Source: Acetobacterium wieringae (GTDB lineage Bacteria > Bacillota > Clostridia > Eubacteriales > Eubacteriaceae). Taken from it: DNA of 64,000 nucleotides. The notes below the pieces were generated by a model. That model saw nothing but the letters and a program-made list of their open reading frames with translations, had not been told where the DNA came from and made no database searches. Location: positions 1 to 64,000 of the forward strand of contig NZ_LKEU01000013.1 of assembly GCF_001766835.1 (NCBI RefSeq). The letters run 5' to 3'. Both the position numbers and the translations under genes were made by a program. This document shows positions 42,125 to 49,117 of the stretch, in pieces. Every line of letters starts with the position of its first letter. Within the stretch, counting starts at the first letter, position 1.

Positions 42125-43750
42125 TTGATCGATAAAACCTTTAAAGATACGAAAAAAACGATACTCTATACCCTGGGGGTATTCCTGATTCTCAGTCTGG
42201 GCTATTTTCTGATCACCCTGGTGATCCAGATCAATGCCGATACCGCCCAGAAAAATAAGCTGTTGGCTCAGCAGCAACAGCTGGTAGCAGTCGAAAAAAC
42301 GATTATCTCAAATAAGGTTAACCGTTTGGCCACCGATCTGCTCTATGCCACTGATGCCCTGGCCCTGGGGGATAACGGCCGGGGAGATTACTCGGACGCC
42401 GAAGACCACTGGCTGGCCTTTGCCAACCGTAAAATGATCTATGACCAGATTCGTTTTATCGATGTTGATGGTAACGAGGTGATTCGGGTTAATTATGATG
42501 AAAATGGTGCGACTCTGACCGATAGCGACGATCTTCAGAACAAGGCTGACCGTTATTATTTTACTGCGGGCATAAATCTGGCCCAAAACCAGATTTATGT
42601 GTCACCACTGGATTTAAACAAGGAAAACGACCAGATTGAGCAGCCAATCAAACCGATGATCCGCCTGGCAACCCCTTACTATGGTGCCAGAGGCCAGCTG
42701 CTGGGGTTGGTGGTACTGAATTATACCGCCAATGATCTGCTGGCGCAGGTGGAAAAAATTGCTACTGCCAGCCAAGGCCAGGTTTTTATGCTCAATGCCG
42801 ATGGCTATTGGTTGTATAACAGTGCTGATCCGAACAGGGCCTGGGGATTTATGTACGACAACCGCCTAAACGACAGCTTTAAAACCGATTTTCCAGAAGT
42901 CTGGTCGACCATCCAAAGCCAAAAAAATGGCACCCTGACTACGACCGCCGGGGTATTTGCCTATACCAATATTCTTACCGCTACCGAACTGGAACTGGAT
43001 TTGCACCATACCCTGGCGCCGGGGCTGGGAGATTGGACAATGGTCTCCTTTATTCCGGCCACAACCCCGGAAGGCCAGCTGTTGACCCGTAGTCTTGCTG
43101 CAACAATGCTCTTGGTATTGCGTTATAATCTCTTTGCCTATCTGCTGATCTTGACGCTGGCAGTCTTTGCCGGAGTGATTCTGACCATCAATCAGGTGAA
43201 GAATGACGAAATCAAATATTACTCGGAGTACGACGCCATGACCGGGGTCTTTAACCGTCGCACTGGCTTTGAAAAACTGAAGCAGCTCTATAAAAATATT
43301 GAGAAAAACGAAAAGCTGGTATCGGTCTGTTTTATTGATATCAATGGCCTCAAGGATGTTAATGATTTTCTCGGGCATGATGCCGGTGATGAACTGATTA
43401 TCACGGTAACCAGGGGCATTCAAAATAATATCCGCAGCAATGACTTTCTGGCCCGACTGGGCGGGGACGAGTTTTTGATTATTTTTGAAGGACTCGACGA
43501 AGCGGAGGCCGAAGCAGCGTGGCAGCGGATTGTGGCCGAATATGAACAGATCAATGCCACAGAAAACCGCCGTTACCTGATTAGCGCCAGCCACGGCATT
43601 GAAACCATTAGTGGCAGCTCCAATGAATACATCGATTCGATTATCAACCAGGCTGATGAGAAAATGTATCGGGAAAAGAAAATCCTGAAAAAGAACTTAA
43701 AAATTGTTCGGGATTATGTCCCCGATGACAAAGCGGGGTCGCCGGAGTGA
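42125..43750 (+). CDS. Membrane diguanylate cyclase with extracellular PDC/CACHE sensor
   Basis: This 541-aa protein has two membrane segments (about residues 14-36 and 338-358) bracketing an extracellular sensor of the PDC/CACHE kind (IRFIDVDGNEVIRVNY and QIYVSPLDLNKE are typical). The C-terminal GGDEF domain (about 370-530) has GGDEF and the RSND inhibitory site, so it should be an active, product-inhibited cyclase. The start is TTG at 42125 with AAAGGAG 8 nt upstream. TTGTTT and TAAAAT with 17-bp spacing near 41981-42009 form its likely promoter. Confidence 0.9.
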   Translation: MIDKTFKDTKKTILYTLGVFLILSLGYFLITLVIQINADTAQKNKLLAQQQQLVAVEKTIISNKVNRLATDLLYATDALALGDNGRGDYSDAEDHWLAFANRKMIYDQIRFIDVDGNEVIRVNYDENGATLTDSDDLQNKADRYYFTAGINLAQNQIYVSPLDLNKENDQIEQPIKPMIRLATPYYGARGQLLGLVVLNYTANDLLAQVEKIATASQGQVFMLNADGYWLYNSADPNRAWGFMYDNRLNDSFKTDFPEVWSTIQSQKNGTLTTTAGVFAYTNILTATELELDLHHTLAPGLGDWTMVSFIPATTPEGQLLTRSLAATMLLVLRYNLFAYLLILTLAVFAGVILTINQVKNDEIKYYSEYDAMTGVFNRRTGFEKLKQLYKNIEKNEKLVSVCFIDINGLKDVNDFLGHDAGDELIITVTRGIQNNIRSNDFLARLGGDEFLIIFEGLDEAEAEAAWQRIVAEYEQINATENRRYLISASHGIETISGSSNEYIDSIINQADEKMYREKKILKKNLKIVRDYVPDDKAGSPE

Positions 43751-43898
43751 TGCTGTCCAACCGATCCGTTTAGGATAATTGAAAGAAACCTTAAGAAATT
43801 GAACTGGTAAAGGTTTGCATAAAAATTACTGCTATATAACAATTATTTGCTGTGCTATACTGGATGAAAACTTCGAAGTAGCACAGGAGGGTAAAAAA

Positions 43899-44081
43899 AT
43901 GGGTAAAGTTAGCATTATTACTAGCAGCAATGCACGGGATTTTCACCGTAAACTCAGTGAGGCGTTTGAAAGAGGCGGCAAACTGGTGGGTGGGATTAAG
44001 TCCATTCCCAAAGGTGATGAATCCCGGATGGATTGTGAATACGACTATGTGACCTTTGTCAGTTATGAACAGATCAGTTAA
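43899..44081 (+). CDS. Small 60-aa protein of unknown function
   Basis: AGGAGGG precedes the ATG at 43899; the peptide begins MGKVSIITSSNARDF, continues with a helix (HRKLSEAFERGGKLVG) and ends with YDYVTFVSYEQIS. The alternating pattern suggests a small alpha/beta fold. The frame is open upstream to 43815 but the better ribosome binding site marks 43899. Its extended -10 (TGC-TATACT-GG, 43853-43863) and preceding CAATTATTTGCT closely match the promoter of the DUF1858 gene at 45673, so the two may be co-regulated. Confidence 0.7.
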   Translation: MGKVSIITSSNARDFHRKLSEAFERGGKLVGGIKSIPKGDESRMDCEYDYVTFVSYEQIS

Positions 44082-44146
44082 TTAATTTAAATCATAAAAG
44101 TCCGCTGTAAAATCAGTGAACTCAGACTATCAAAAGAGCTAACCCA

Positions 44147-44243
44147 GTACCGACAATTGTGTATCATGTTGTACGCATCGGAGCGGACACGGCAGAGCCT
44201 GTCCGATTCCGCAGCGAACAACAGATTAACAATTGGTCGGTAC
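44147..44243 (-). repeat. Palindromic repeat family, copy C (97 bp, inverted)
   Basis: Reverse complement of the family, nearly identical to copy D including the flanks (GATAAACTACC before and TGGGTTA after in D orientation), so the true unit is a little longer than the GTAC-to-GTAC core. It lies between a degenerate hairpin (44096-44122) and an intact terminator (44263-44296) of similar sequence. Confidence 0.9.
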
Positions 44244-44262
44244 GGTAGTTTATCGAAATCCT

Positions 44263-44296
44263 AAAAAGTCCACTGTAAATTCAGTGGACTTTTTTC
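44263..44296. terminator. Terminator between the small gene and the hemerythrin gene
   Basis: AAAAAGTCCACTG and CAGTGGACTTTTTT pair around TAAATT; T-rich on both strands, so it can serve both convergent genes. A degenerate version, AAAAGTCCGCTG-TAAAAT-CAGTGAACT, lies at 44096-44122. Confidence 0.8.
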
Positions 44297-44337
44297 TTCG
44301 TAACGCCAAAGCGTGGGAATGGCGCAGTCAACGGCCA

Positions 44338-44889
44338 TCAGTATTTGGCTTCGAGCTCGGTTAAAATCCCCAGGTAGTAAGCGGGAATGCCCTGCTGATT
44401 AGCCGCGGTTTCAAATTCGGCGGTTTGGACATTGACCCGGGCCAGAATTTCCGGGGCCAGTTGCTTTTCAGCAAAGGGATAAACCACCGTGTCTTCTTTG
44501 ACAATGTGACGGGTCAGGTGATTGGCGTAACCAACGGCATTGGCAATGACGTCCAGACGACTGTCGTCGTCTCCCGCCTGAACCCGGATTAAGGCGGCTT
44601 TCAGCTCGGCGATAAACAGGCGGCCCCAGTCGTGCTCCACCAGCATCCCATGGGAAATCAGATTACTGCCCATTTTACCGAGGTGATCGACCATTGCTTT
44701 AAAAAGAAAGGCTTCTTCCTTGCCATGATGGTGGACGTCGGCGTAATTGGCGATGAAATCAATCATCTTGTCAAAGTCGTCGTAATTTATCGGCTGGCCC
44801 TGCATCACCTGGGTACTGGCTTTGCGAACCACGGCCAACATTCGGATAATATGGGTATGCTCATCGACCATTAACGTAATACTGTTCAT
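44338..44889 (-). CDS. Hemerythrin-like HHE domain protein
   Basis: This 183-aa helical protein has the metal-ligand pattern of hemerythrin HHE domains: DEHTHIIRML at the N-terminus, HHHGKEEAFLF (about residues 53-63), VEHDWGR (about 85) and HLTRHIVKEDTVVYPF (about 123-138). It would bind a diiron site that senses or scavenges O2 or NO, or repairs iron-sulfur sites. It overlaps the upstream 201-aa gene by 4 bp (ATGA), forming a two-gene operon divergent from the DUF1858 gene. Confidence 0.92.
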   Translation of the reverse strand: MNSITLMVDEHTHIIRMLAVVRKASTQVMQGQPINYDDFDKMIDFIANYADVHHHGKEEAFLFKAMVDHLGKMGSNLISHGMLVEHDWGRLFIAELKAALIRVQAGDDDSRLDVIANAVGYANHLTRHIVKEDTVVYPFAEKQLAPEILARVNVQTAEFETAANQQGIPAYYLGILTELEAKY

Positions 44890-45491
44890 TGGTTAGACCT
44901 CCTGATAATACTGGTGAGCGCGTCACGTTTTTGATAAACCTGTCCGGTGCCAGCCAGCAGGCCCTCGATTAGAGCTTCCCGTAGTCGATAATAGACGGCA
45001 ATGTCACCACCGACAGCCTGCCAGTAGGAGCTGTGAACGCAGCGGTTACGTTGCCAGACAACCTGGTTATCACCCTCTTCAATCAGAACATTGGCGTGAT
45101 CACAGGGCATTCCGTCCAGCAGACTGTCGCTCAGCAGCTTATAGGCGGCCGCCGGGGTTAAATCGGACTGCGATAAAGCCTGTCCCTGGGACCGGAAAAT
45201 CGCTTCAATATGAGGATAGCTGTCGGGGTTCTGGTCAAGTAGTGTTGTGATGGCCGCTGCCAGCTTGTATTCGGCCCGGGTGACATTGGTTTGGAGCCAG
45301 CCGTGAATGTTGCCAGGATCAATGACCGTCTCCAACGGCCGGGTTTCGGAAACTCCATAACGGTGATCCAGCTCGGCCTGAAGCTGATTTGCCTGGTTAC
45401 CATTTAAAGCGATGATTTCGGTGATGATCGCTTCCTGTAACTGAATTTTATGATATACCCAAAAATGAATCGGTCCTAAAAATTTACTCAT
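44886..45491 (-). CDS. Unknown 201-aa protein coupled to hemerythrin
   Basis: The protein is largely helical (FWVYHKIQLQEAIITEIIAL, AAITTLLDQ, AYKLLSDSLLDGM) and has conserved-looking Cys and His in MPCDHANVL and RNRCVHSSYW (about residues 131-160). It begins with MSKFLGPIHFWVYHK, which looks functionally constrained, but no family is recognised. Its ribosome binding site (GGAGGA) is strong. The gene lies first in an operon with the hemerythrin gene and is divergent from the DUF1858 gene under a shared palindrome, so a role in O2/NO or redox response is inferred from context only. Confidence 0.75.
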   Translation of the reverse strand: MSKFLGPIHFWVYHKIQLQEAIITEIIALNGNQANQLQAELDHRYGVSETRPLETVIDPGNIHGWLQTNVTRAEYKLAAAITTLLDQNPDSYPHIEAIFRSQGQALSQSDLTPAAAYKLLSDSLLDGMPCDHANVLIEEGDNQVVWQRNRCVHSSYWQAVGGDIAVYYRLREALIEGLLAGTGQVYQKRDALTSIIRRSNQ

Positions 45492-45548
45492 GTTCGTCCT
45501 CCTGAGTTGCGCCTATCGTTTCGCGCGGTGTTTTTATTTGATGATTTT

Positions 45549-45616
45549 ATTATAACCACTTTCAGACAGATAATTGTAGCTATGGCTACAATTATCTGCT
45601 ATTTTTGTGCTATACT
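45549..45616. promoter_or_regulatory. Symmetric divergent promoters around a Crp/Fnr-like palindrome
   Basis: AGATAATTGTAGC (45568-45580), TATG, GCTACAATTATCT (45585-45597) is a perfect 13-bp-arm palindrome containing TGTAGC-4-GCTACA. On the reverse strand TATAAT lies at 45554-45549; on the forward strand an extended -10 TATACT lies at 45611-45616. Both -10 boxes begin exactly 28.5 bp from the palindrome centre, placing it near -41 for both units, a class II activator position. Neither promoter has a good -35 box. Confidence 0.8.
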
Positions 45617-45672
45617 GGGTTCAAGTTAAAAAACAAATAATTGTTTGAACAATTATATCAGGAGGTTTTACC

Positions 45673-45882
45673 ATGCAAAAAGTAAGTAAAGATATGAAAA
45701 TTGGTGAGTTATTAAGAATTGACGGTGGCTTTGCTCCGATTCTATTGGAAATCGGGATGCATTGTCTGGGCTGTCCGTCCTCACAAATGGAAACCATTGA
45801 AGAAGCCTGCCAGGTTCACAGCACCAGCGCCGATGCCCTGGTCGACAAGCTCAACGCTCATCTGGCTTCGCTTAACGCCTAA
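45673..45882 (+). CDS. DUF1858 protein (ScdA N-terminal-like)
   Basis: This 69-aa protein is a complete DUF1858 domain with the signature IGMHCLGCPSSQMETIEEAC (Cys at about residues 31, 34 and 45). The same domain forms the N-terminus of RIC/ScdA iron-sulfur repair proteins whose C-terminus is a hemerythrin; here the two parts are encoded by separate, divergent genes. Its likely role is electron or iron handling with the hemerythrin-like partner. CAGGAGG precedes the ATG. Confidence 0.9.
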   Translation: MQKVSKDMKIGELLRIDGGFAPILLEIGMHCLGCPSSQMETIEEACQVHSTSADALVDKLNAHLASLNA

Positions 45883-45936
45883 CGCACCACACCCCCCAGC
45901 ACCGTAGCCGGCGCTTGAGGTTGACGATAAACTACC

Positions 45937-46034
45937 GTACCGACCAATTGTTAATCTGTTGTTCGCTGCGGAATCGGACAGGTTGCACCGTGTCCGCTCC
46001 GATGCGTACAACATGATGTAACAATTGTCGGTAC
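45937..46034 (+). repeat. Palindromic repeat family, copy D (98 bp)
   Basis: Best-preserved copy: GTACCGACCAATTGTTAATC at the left, GCGGAATCGGACAGG and CCGTGTCCGCTCCGATGC as the central arms, and TAACAATTGTCGGTAC at the right. It lies between the DUF1858 gene and its apparent terminator. Confidence 0.92.
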
Positions 46035-46060
46035 TGGGTTATCTTTTTTGACAGTCTGTT

Positions 46061-46084
46061 GCGCCGTAACCGGCGCTTTTTTTT
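46061..46084 (+). terminator. Terminator before the Crp/Fnr gene
   Basis: GCGCCG-TAAC-CGGCGC followed by eight T's. It probably ends the DUF1858 transcript, which would then include palindromic copy D in its 3' region. Confidence 0.85.
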
Positions 46085-46089
46085 CGGCC

Positions 46090-46118
46090 TTTACGGAATC
46101 GGGTGGCTGTCATATAAT
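46090..46118 (+). promoter_or_regulatory. Promoter of the Crp/Fnr regulator gene
   Basis: TTTACG (46090-46095), 17-bp spacer, consensus TATAAT (46113-46118), 30 bp before the ATG. Confidence 0.65.
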
Positions 46119-46147
46119 AGGGTTAATAGCGCAAAGGAGAGAAAAAA

Positions 46148-46840
46148 ATGGAGCAATTTTATCCGGTGATCGCACAATGCCCCTTGTTTGATATGGTCAA
46201 TAGAGACGAGTATCAAAATCTGATGACCTGCATCAACGCCAGTATCCGTCACTACAACAGTGATGATTATGTAATTCTGGCCGGTAGCCAGATCGCTTTT
46301 GTCGGGATTGTGCTGAGCGGGGCAGTCGAAATCATCAAAGAAAATCCTGCCGGAGCCCGTTTGATTATGGATGTGCTGGGGCCGGGTCATATTTTTGGGG
46401 AGGGAATCGTCTGCACCAAAGCCCGAATTGCCCCGGTCAGTGTCCGTGTTAAAGCAGCGTCACAAATTCTTGTGATTCCCTTTGAGCGGATCATTAAAAC
46501 CTGTGGCAAGTCCTGTGGTTTTCACTTTCAGCTGATTCAGAATATGATGATGCTGTTGGGTGAAAAAAACTTTCGGATGAATGTAAAAATCGAATTACTG
46601 ATGTTAAAGGGGATGCGGGAAAAGCTGGCTACCTATCTGCTTGATCAGGCCAGCCAAAACAACAGCCGCAGCTTTGATATTGTCCTTAACCGCAATGAGC
46701 TGGCCGAGTACCTCAATGTTTCCCGGACATCGATGAGTCGGGAACTGAGCCGGATGAAAGACGAAGGCCTGCTGGATTATTACCAGAATTCCTTTCGGAT
46801 TCTCAACCGGGAGGGTTTAACTGCCTGCCTGATGCGCTAA
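46148..46840 (+). CDS. Crp/Fnr-family transcriptional regulator
   Basis: This 230-aa protein has a cyclic-nucleotide-binding-like sensor domain (about residues 10-125, with VLGPGHIFGEGI) and a C-terminal Crp-type winged helix whose recognition helix is NVSRTSMSRELSRMKDEG (about 192-209). The N-terminal cysteine cluster of FNR is absent, so the signal is not an FNR-type 4Fe-4S cluster; haem or small-molecule sensing as in DNR/HcpR-like proteins is possible. It lies next to the hemerythrin/DUF1858 cluster and is the obvious candidate to bind the palindrome at 45568-45597. Confidence 0.93.
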   Translation: MEQFYPVIAQCPLFDMVNRDEYQNLMTCINASIRHYNSDDYVILAGSQIAFVGIVLSGAVEIIKENPAGARLIMDVLGPGHIFGEGIVCTKARIAPVSVRVKAASQILVIPFERIIKTCGKSCGFHFQLIQNMMMLLGEKNFRMNVKIELLMLKGMREKLATYLLDQASQNNSRSFDIVLNRNELAEYLNVSRTSMSRELSRMKDEGLLDYYQNSFRILNREGLTACLMR

Positions 46841-46911
46841 CTGGACGAAGTGGCGTCTGAATGGTTATCGGCGCCACAGACTCAAGGATCACAGAAAAAA
46901 TGGAGAAATCG

Positions 46912-48570
46912 ATGAAGAAATACTTACTCATACAATTAGTGCTGTTGTTGACCCTGACTGTTTTGGCCGGTCTGCTATCGTCCGGGGTGCTGGCGGCGAC
47001 CGCCCCCCGGGTGCTCTACCGCACCCATGTTCAGAATGATGGCTGGCAGGATTTTGTCAGTGATGGCGTCCTCAGTGGCACTGCCGGCCGCAGTCTGCGA
47101 TTGGAAGGGATTGAAATCAAGCTGGAGGCTGCGGATTATGACCTCGGCGTTCGCTACCAGACCCATATCCAGAACATCGGCTGGGAAGCGGATACAAATC
47201 GGGGCTTTAAGAATGACGGCGCCATGAGCGGGACCGAGGGGCTCAGCTACCGCCTGGAGGCCATCCAGATCAGTTTGACCGGGGCTGCTGCCGATGCCTT
47301 TGATATCTACTATCAGGTGCACGCCCAGAATTTTGGCTGGCTGGGCTGGGCTAAAAACGGTGAAAGCGCCGGCACCGCTGGTTATTCCTATCGGCTGGAA
47401 GGAATCCATATTGTTATTCTGCCCAAGGGCAGCAGCCCGCCAACGGGTACCGTGGATCAGTTAACGCCTTTTGTGGAACGCCAGTCAGTGCCGGGAAACC
47501 TGCTGATCCAGACTACCGCCAGTGACTTTAACAGCAATGCTCTGGGGCTGGATCGGGTTGCGATTGTTCCGGACGCCGGTGACGGGGCCATTGTCCTGAA
47601 TAACGGGAATCAGGCTGGCGTCTATACCTCCAATGTCTTTAATACCAGCCCTTTTACCAAGGCGGTGCTGTCCTGGAATGCTGATACCCCAGCGGGCAGC
47701 CTGGTTCAGGTGGAAGCCCGGGTTTGTGAGAATGCCGTGGATGCAAACGGCCAGTCCACCGAAAACTGGTCGGACTGGCTCTCCTGGGGACGCTGGGGAA
47801 GCAGTATCAACCGGGCTTCCGGCATCGGAACGACCGATAGCCCGCTGGCTAAACTGGATGTTGATACGCTGGTGGTTAAAAATGGCAAGACTGCCAACAA
47901 AATCCAATACCGGGTGATTCTTCACTCCGGCAGCCCCGGCATCACCCCAAACCTGCGACTGGTAGCTCTTGCTCTGCGCAATCAGAACCCTGGTCAGGAG
48001 ATCACCAAGGTTTTTTATGACACGCCCAATCTGTTTAATTTGCCGGTACTCAATGTGCCCCAACTTTCCCAGATGGTTCGGGATCCGGCCATTGCCGATT
48101 CCATCTGCAGCCCCACCAGTGTGACGATGATGCTTGCGTATTATGGCACCGTTGTCCAGCCGGAAACGGCGGCCTGGGGGGCCTATGATTACGGTTATCA
48201 GGATTTTGGCAACTGGCCCTTTAACACTGCCTATGCGGCCAGTCTGGGTTACCAGGCCTATGTCGATTATTCTACGATTGAGGGTCTCAAGCGGGAGATT
48301 GCCGGAGGCCATCCGGTGGCAGTGGCAGTGGCCTACAAAAACAGCGCTGCCGTCAGTGGCGATCTGCCGGTGGTCGATGGTGCCCCGATTCGTCAGACTC
48401 CGGGCCACCTGATTGTGGTCTGCGGTTTCACCCAGGAAAATGGCACCGACTATATCATCATCAACGATCCGGCGGCCGCCAGCAACGCAGGCGTCCGGGT
48501 AAAATACCGGCTCGATCAGTTTGCCGCTGCCTGGGCCGAGTCCGGCAACATTGCCTACATTATTCACTAA
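46912..48570 (+). CDS. Secreted ChW-repeat protein with C39-like cysteine peptidase domain
   Basis: This 552-aa protein has a signal peptide (about residues 1-29, ending VLAATAP), three clostridial hydrophobic (ChW) repeats with the YRTHVQNDGW / TAGRSLRLEGI pattern (about 35-180), a beta-rich middle, and a C-terminal papain-like C39_2 domain: the Cys is in DSICSPTSVTMML (about residue 400) and the His in PGHLIVVCGF, followed by the acidic IINDP. ChW repeats attach proteins to the cell surface. It probably processes peptides or wall material outside the cell. The start at 46912 follows GGAGA; the longer frame from 46861 lacks support. Confidence 0.88.
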   Translation: MKKYLLIQLVLLLTLTVLAGLLSSGVLAATAPRVLYRTHVQNDGWQDFVSDGVLSGTAGRSLRLEGIEIKLEAADYDLGVRYQTHIQNIGWEADTNRGFKNDGAMSGTEGLSYRLEAIQISLTGAAADAFDIYYQVHAQNFGWLGWAKNGESAGTAGYSYRLEGIHIVILPKGSSPPTGTVDQLTPFVERQSVPGNLLIQTTASDFNSNALGLDRVAIVPDAGDGAIVLNNGNQAGVYTSNVFNTSPFTKAVLSWNADTPAGSLVQVEARVCENAVDANGQSTENWSDWLSWGRWGSSINRASGIGTTDSPLAKLDVDTLVVKNGKTANKIQYRVILHSGSPGITPNLRLVALALRNQNPGQEITKVFYDTPNLFNLPVLNVPQLSQMVRDPAIADSICSPTSVTMMLAYYGTVVQPETAAWGAYDYGYQDFGNWPFNTAYAASLGYQAYVDYSTIEGLKREIAGGHPVAVAVAYKNSAAVSGDLPVVDGAPIRQTPGHLIVVCGFTQENGTDYIIINDPAAASNAGVRVKYRLDQFAAAWAESGNIAYIIH

Positions 48571-48585
48571 AAGGAGATAGAACTC

Positions 48586-49005
48586 ATGACAATGCAAAAA
48601 AAGAACACCCCACCCTCCATTGATGCCTGGCTGAAAGAGGCCAAAAGCGACCCACAAGCCAGGCAGGAGGGGATGTATCTGGTTCATAACGGCACGGTTC
48701 GCCAGACCCCCAAGGCGCAGGTGCGTCAGGGGCTCGATGACGGCTCCCAGATCACCGGAATGACCTTTAGCTACGATGAAGAAAAAGTGGCCGCGGCCAT
48801 CGCCGCCACCAAAGCGCGGGAAGGTATCTTTCACGTTCGGGTGTGGCTGGCTGATGGTGAACTGGCGGTTGGCGATGACATCATGGTCGTGTTGATCGGT
48901 GGCGATATTCGGCCCCGGGTCATCGATGCCCTGCAGTTTCTGGTTGAAACCATCAAGACCACCTGTGTCACCGAGATTGAGAAGAAGGCCGCCATCAGCA
49001 GCTAG
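48586..49005 (+). CDS. MoaE-like molybdopterin synthase catalytic subunit homologue
   Basis: This 139-aa protein resembles the clostridial MoaE group: an N-terminal SIDAWLKEAKSD, GMYLVHNGTVRQTPK, then FSYDEEKVAAAI and GDDIMVVLIGGDIRP (about residues 100-114). MoaE transfers sulfur to make molybdopterin. There is no moaD or other moa gene nearby; it follows the ChW-C39 gene by 15 nt with AAAGGAG upstream, so co-transcription is likely but the reason is unclear. Confidence 0.8.
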   Translation: MTMQKKNTPPSIDAWLKEAKSDPQARQEGMYLVHNGTVRQTPKAQVRQGLDDGSQITGMTFSYDEEKVAAAIAATKAREGIFHVRVWLADGELAVGDDIMVVLIGGDIRPRVIDALQFLVETIKTTCVTEIEKKAAISS

Positions 49006-49076
49006 CGACACGGCCAGAAAAAAAAACATCATTTTGTCGCAAAAATATATTTAGTGACAAAACAGAGCCAAAAACA

Positions 49077-49104
49077 AAAGCCAGCGTAACCGCTGGCTTT
49101 TTAA
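49077..49104 (-). terminator. Terminator of putP
   Basis: AAAAGCCAGCG-TAAC-CGCTGGCTTTT, a perfect 11-bp stem with T-rich flanks on both strands; serves convergent moaE-like and putP genes. Confidence 0.85.
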
Positions 49105-49117
49105 ATGGGTAGGATAT

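Noticed and set aside
47485-49032. A 515-codon open frame on the reverse strand opposite the ChW-C39 and MoaE-like genes
   Set aside because: It is a shadow: the forward genes have clear signal peptide, domains and ribosome binding sites, while the reverse frame shows only a repetitive Gly/His/Ile composition typical of antisense reading and no start signal.
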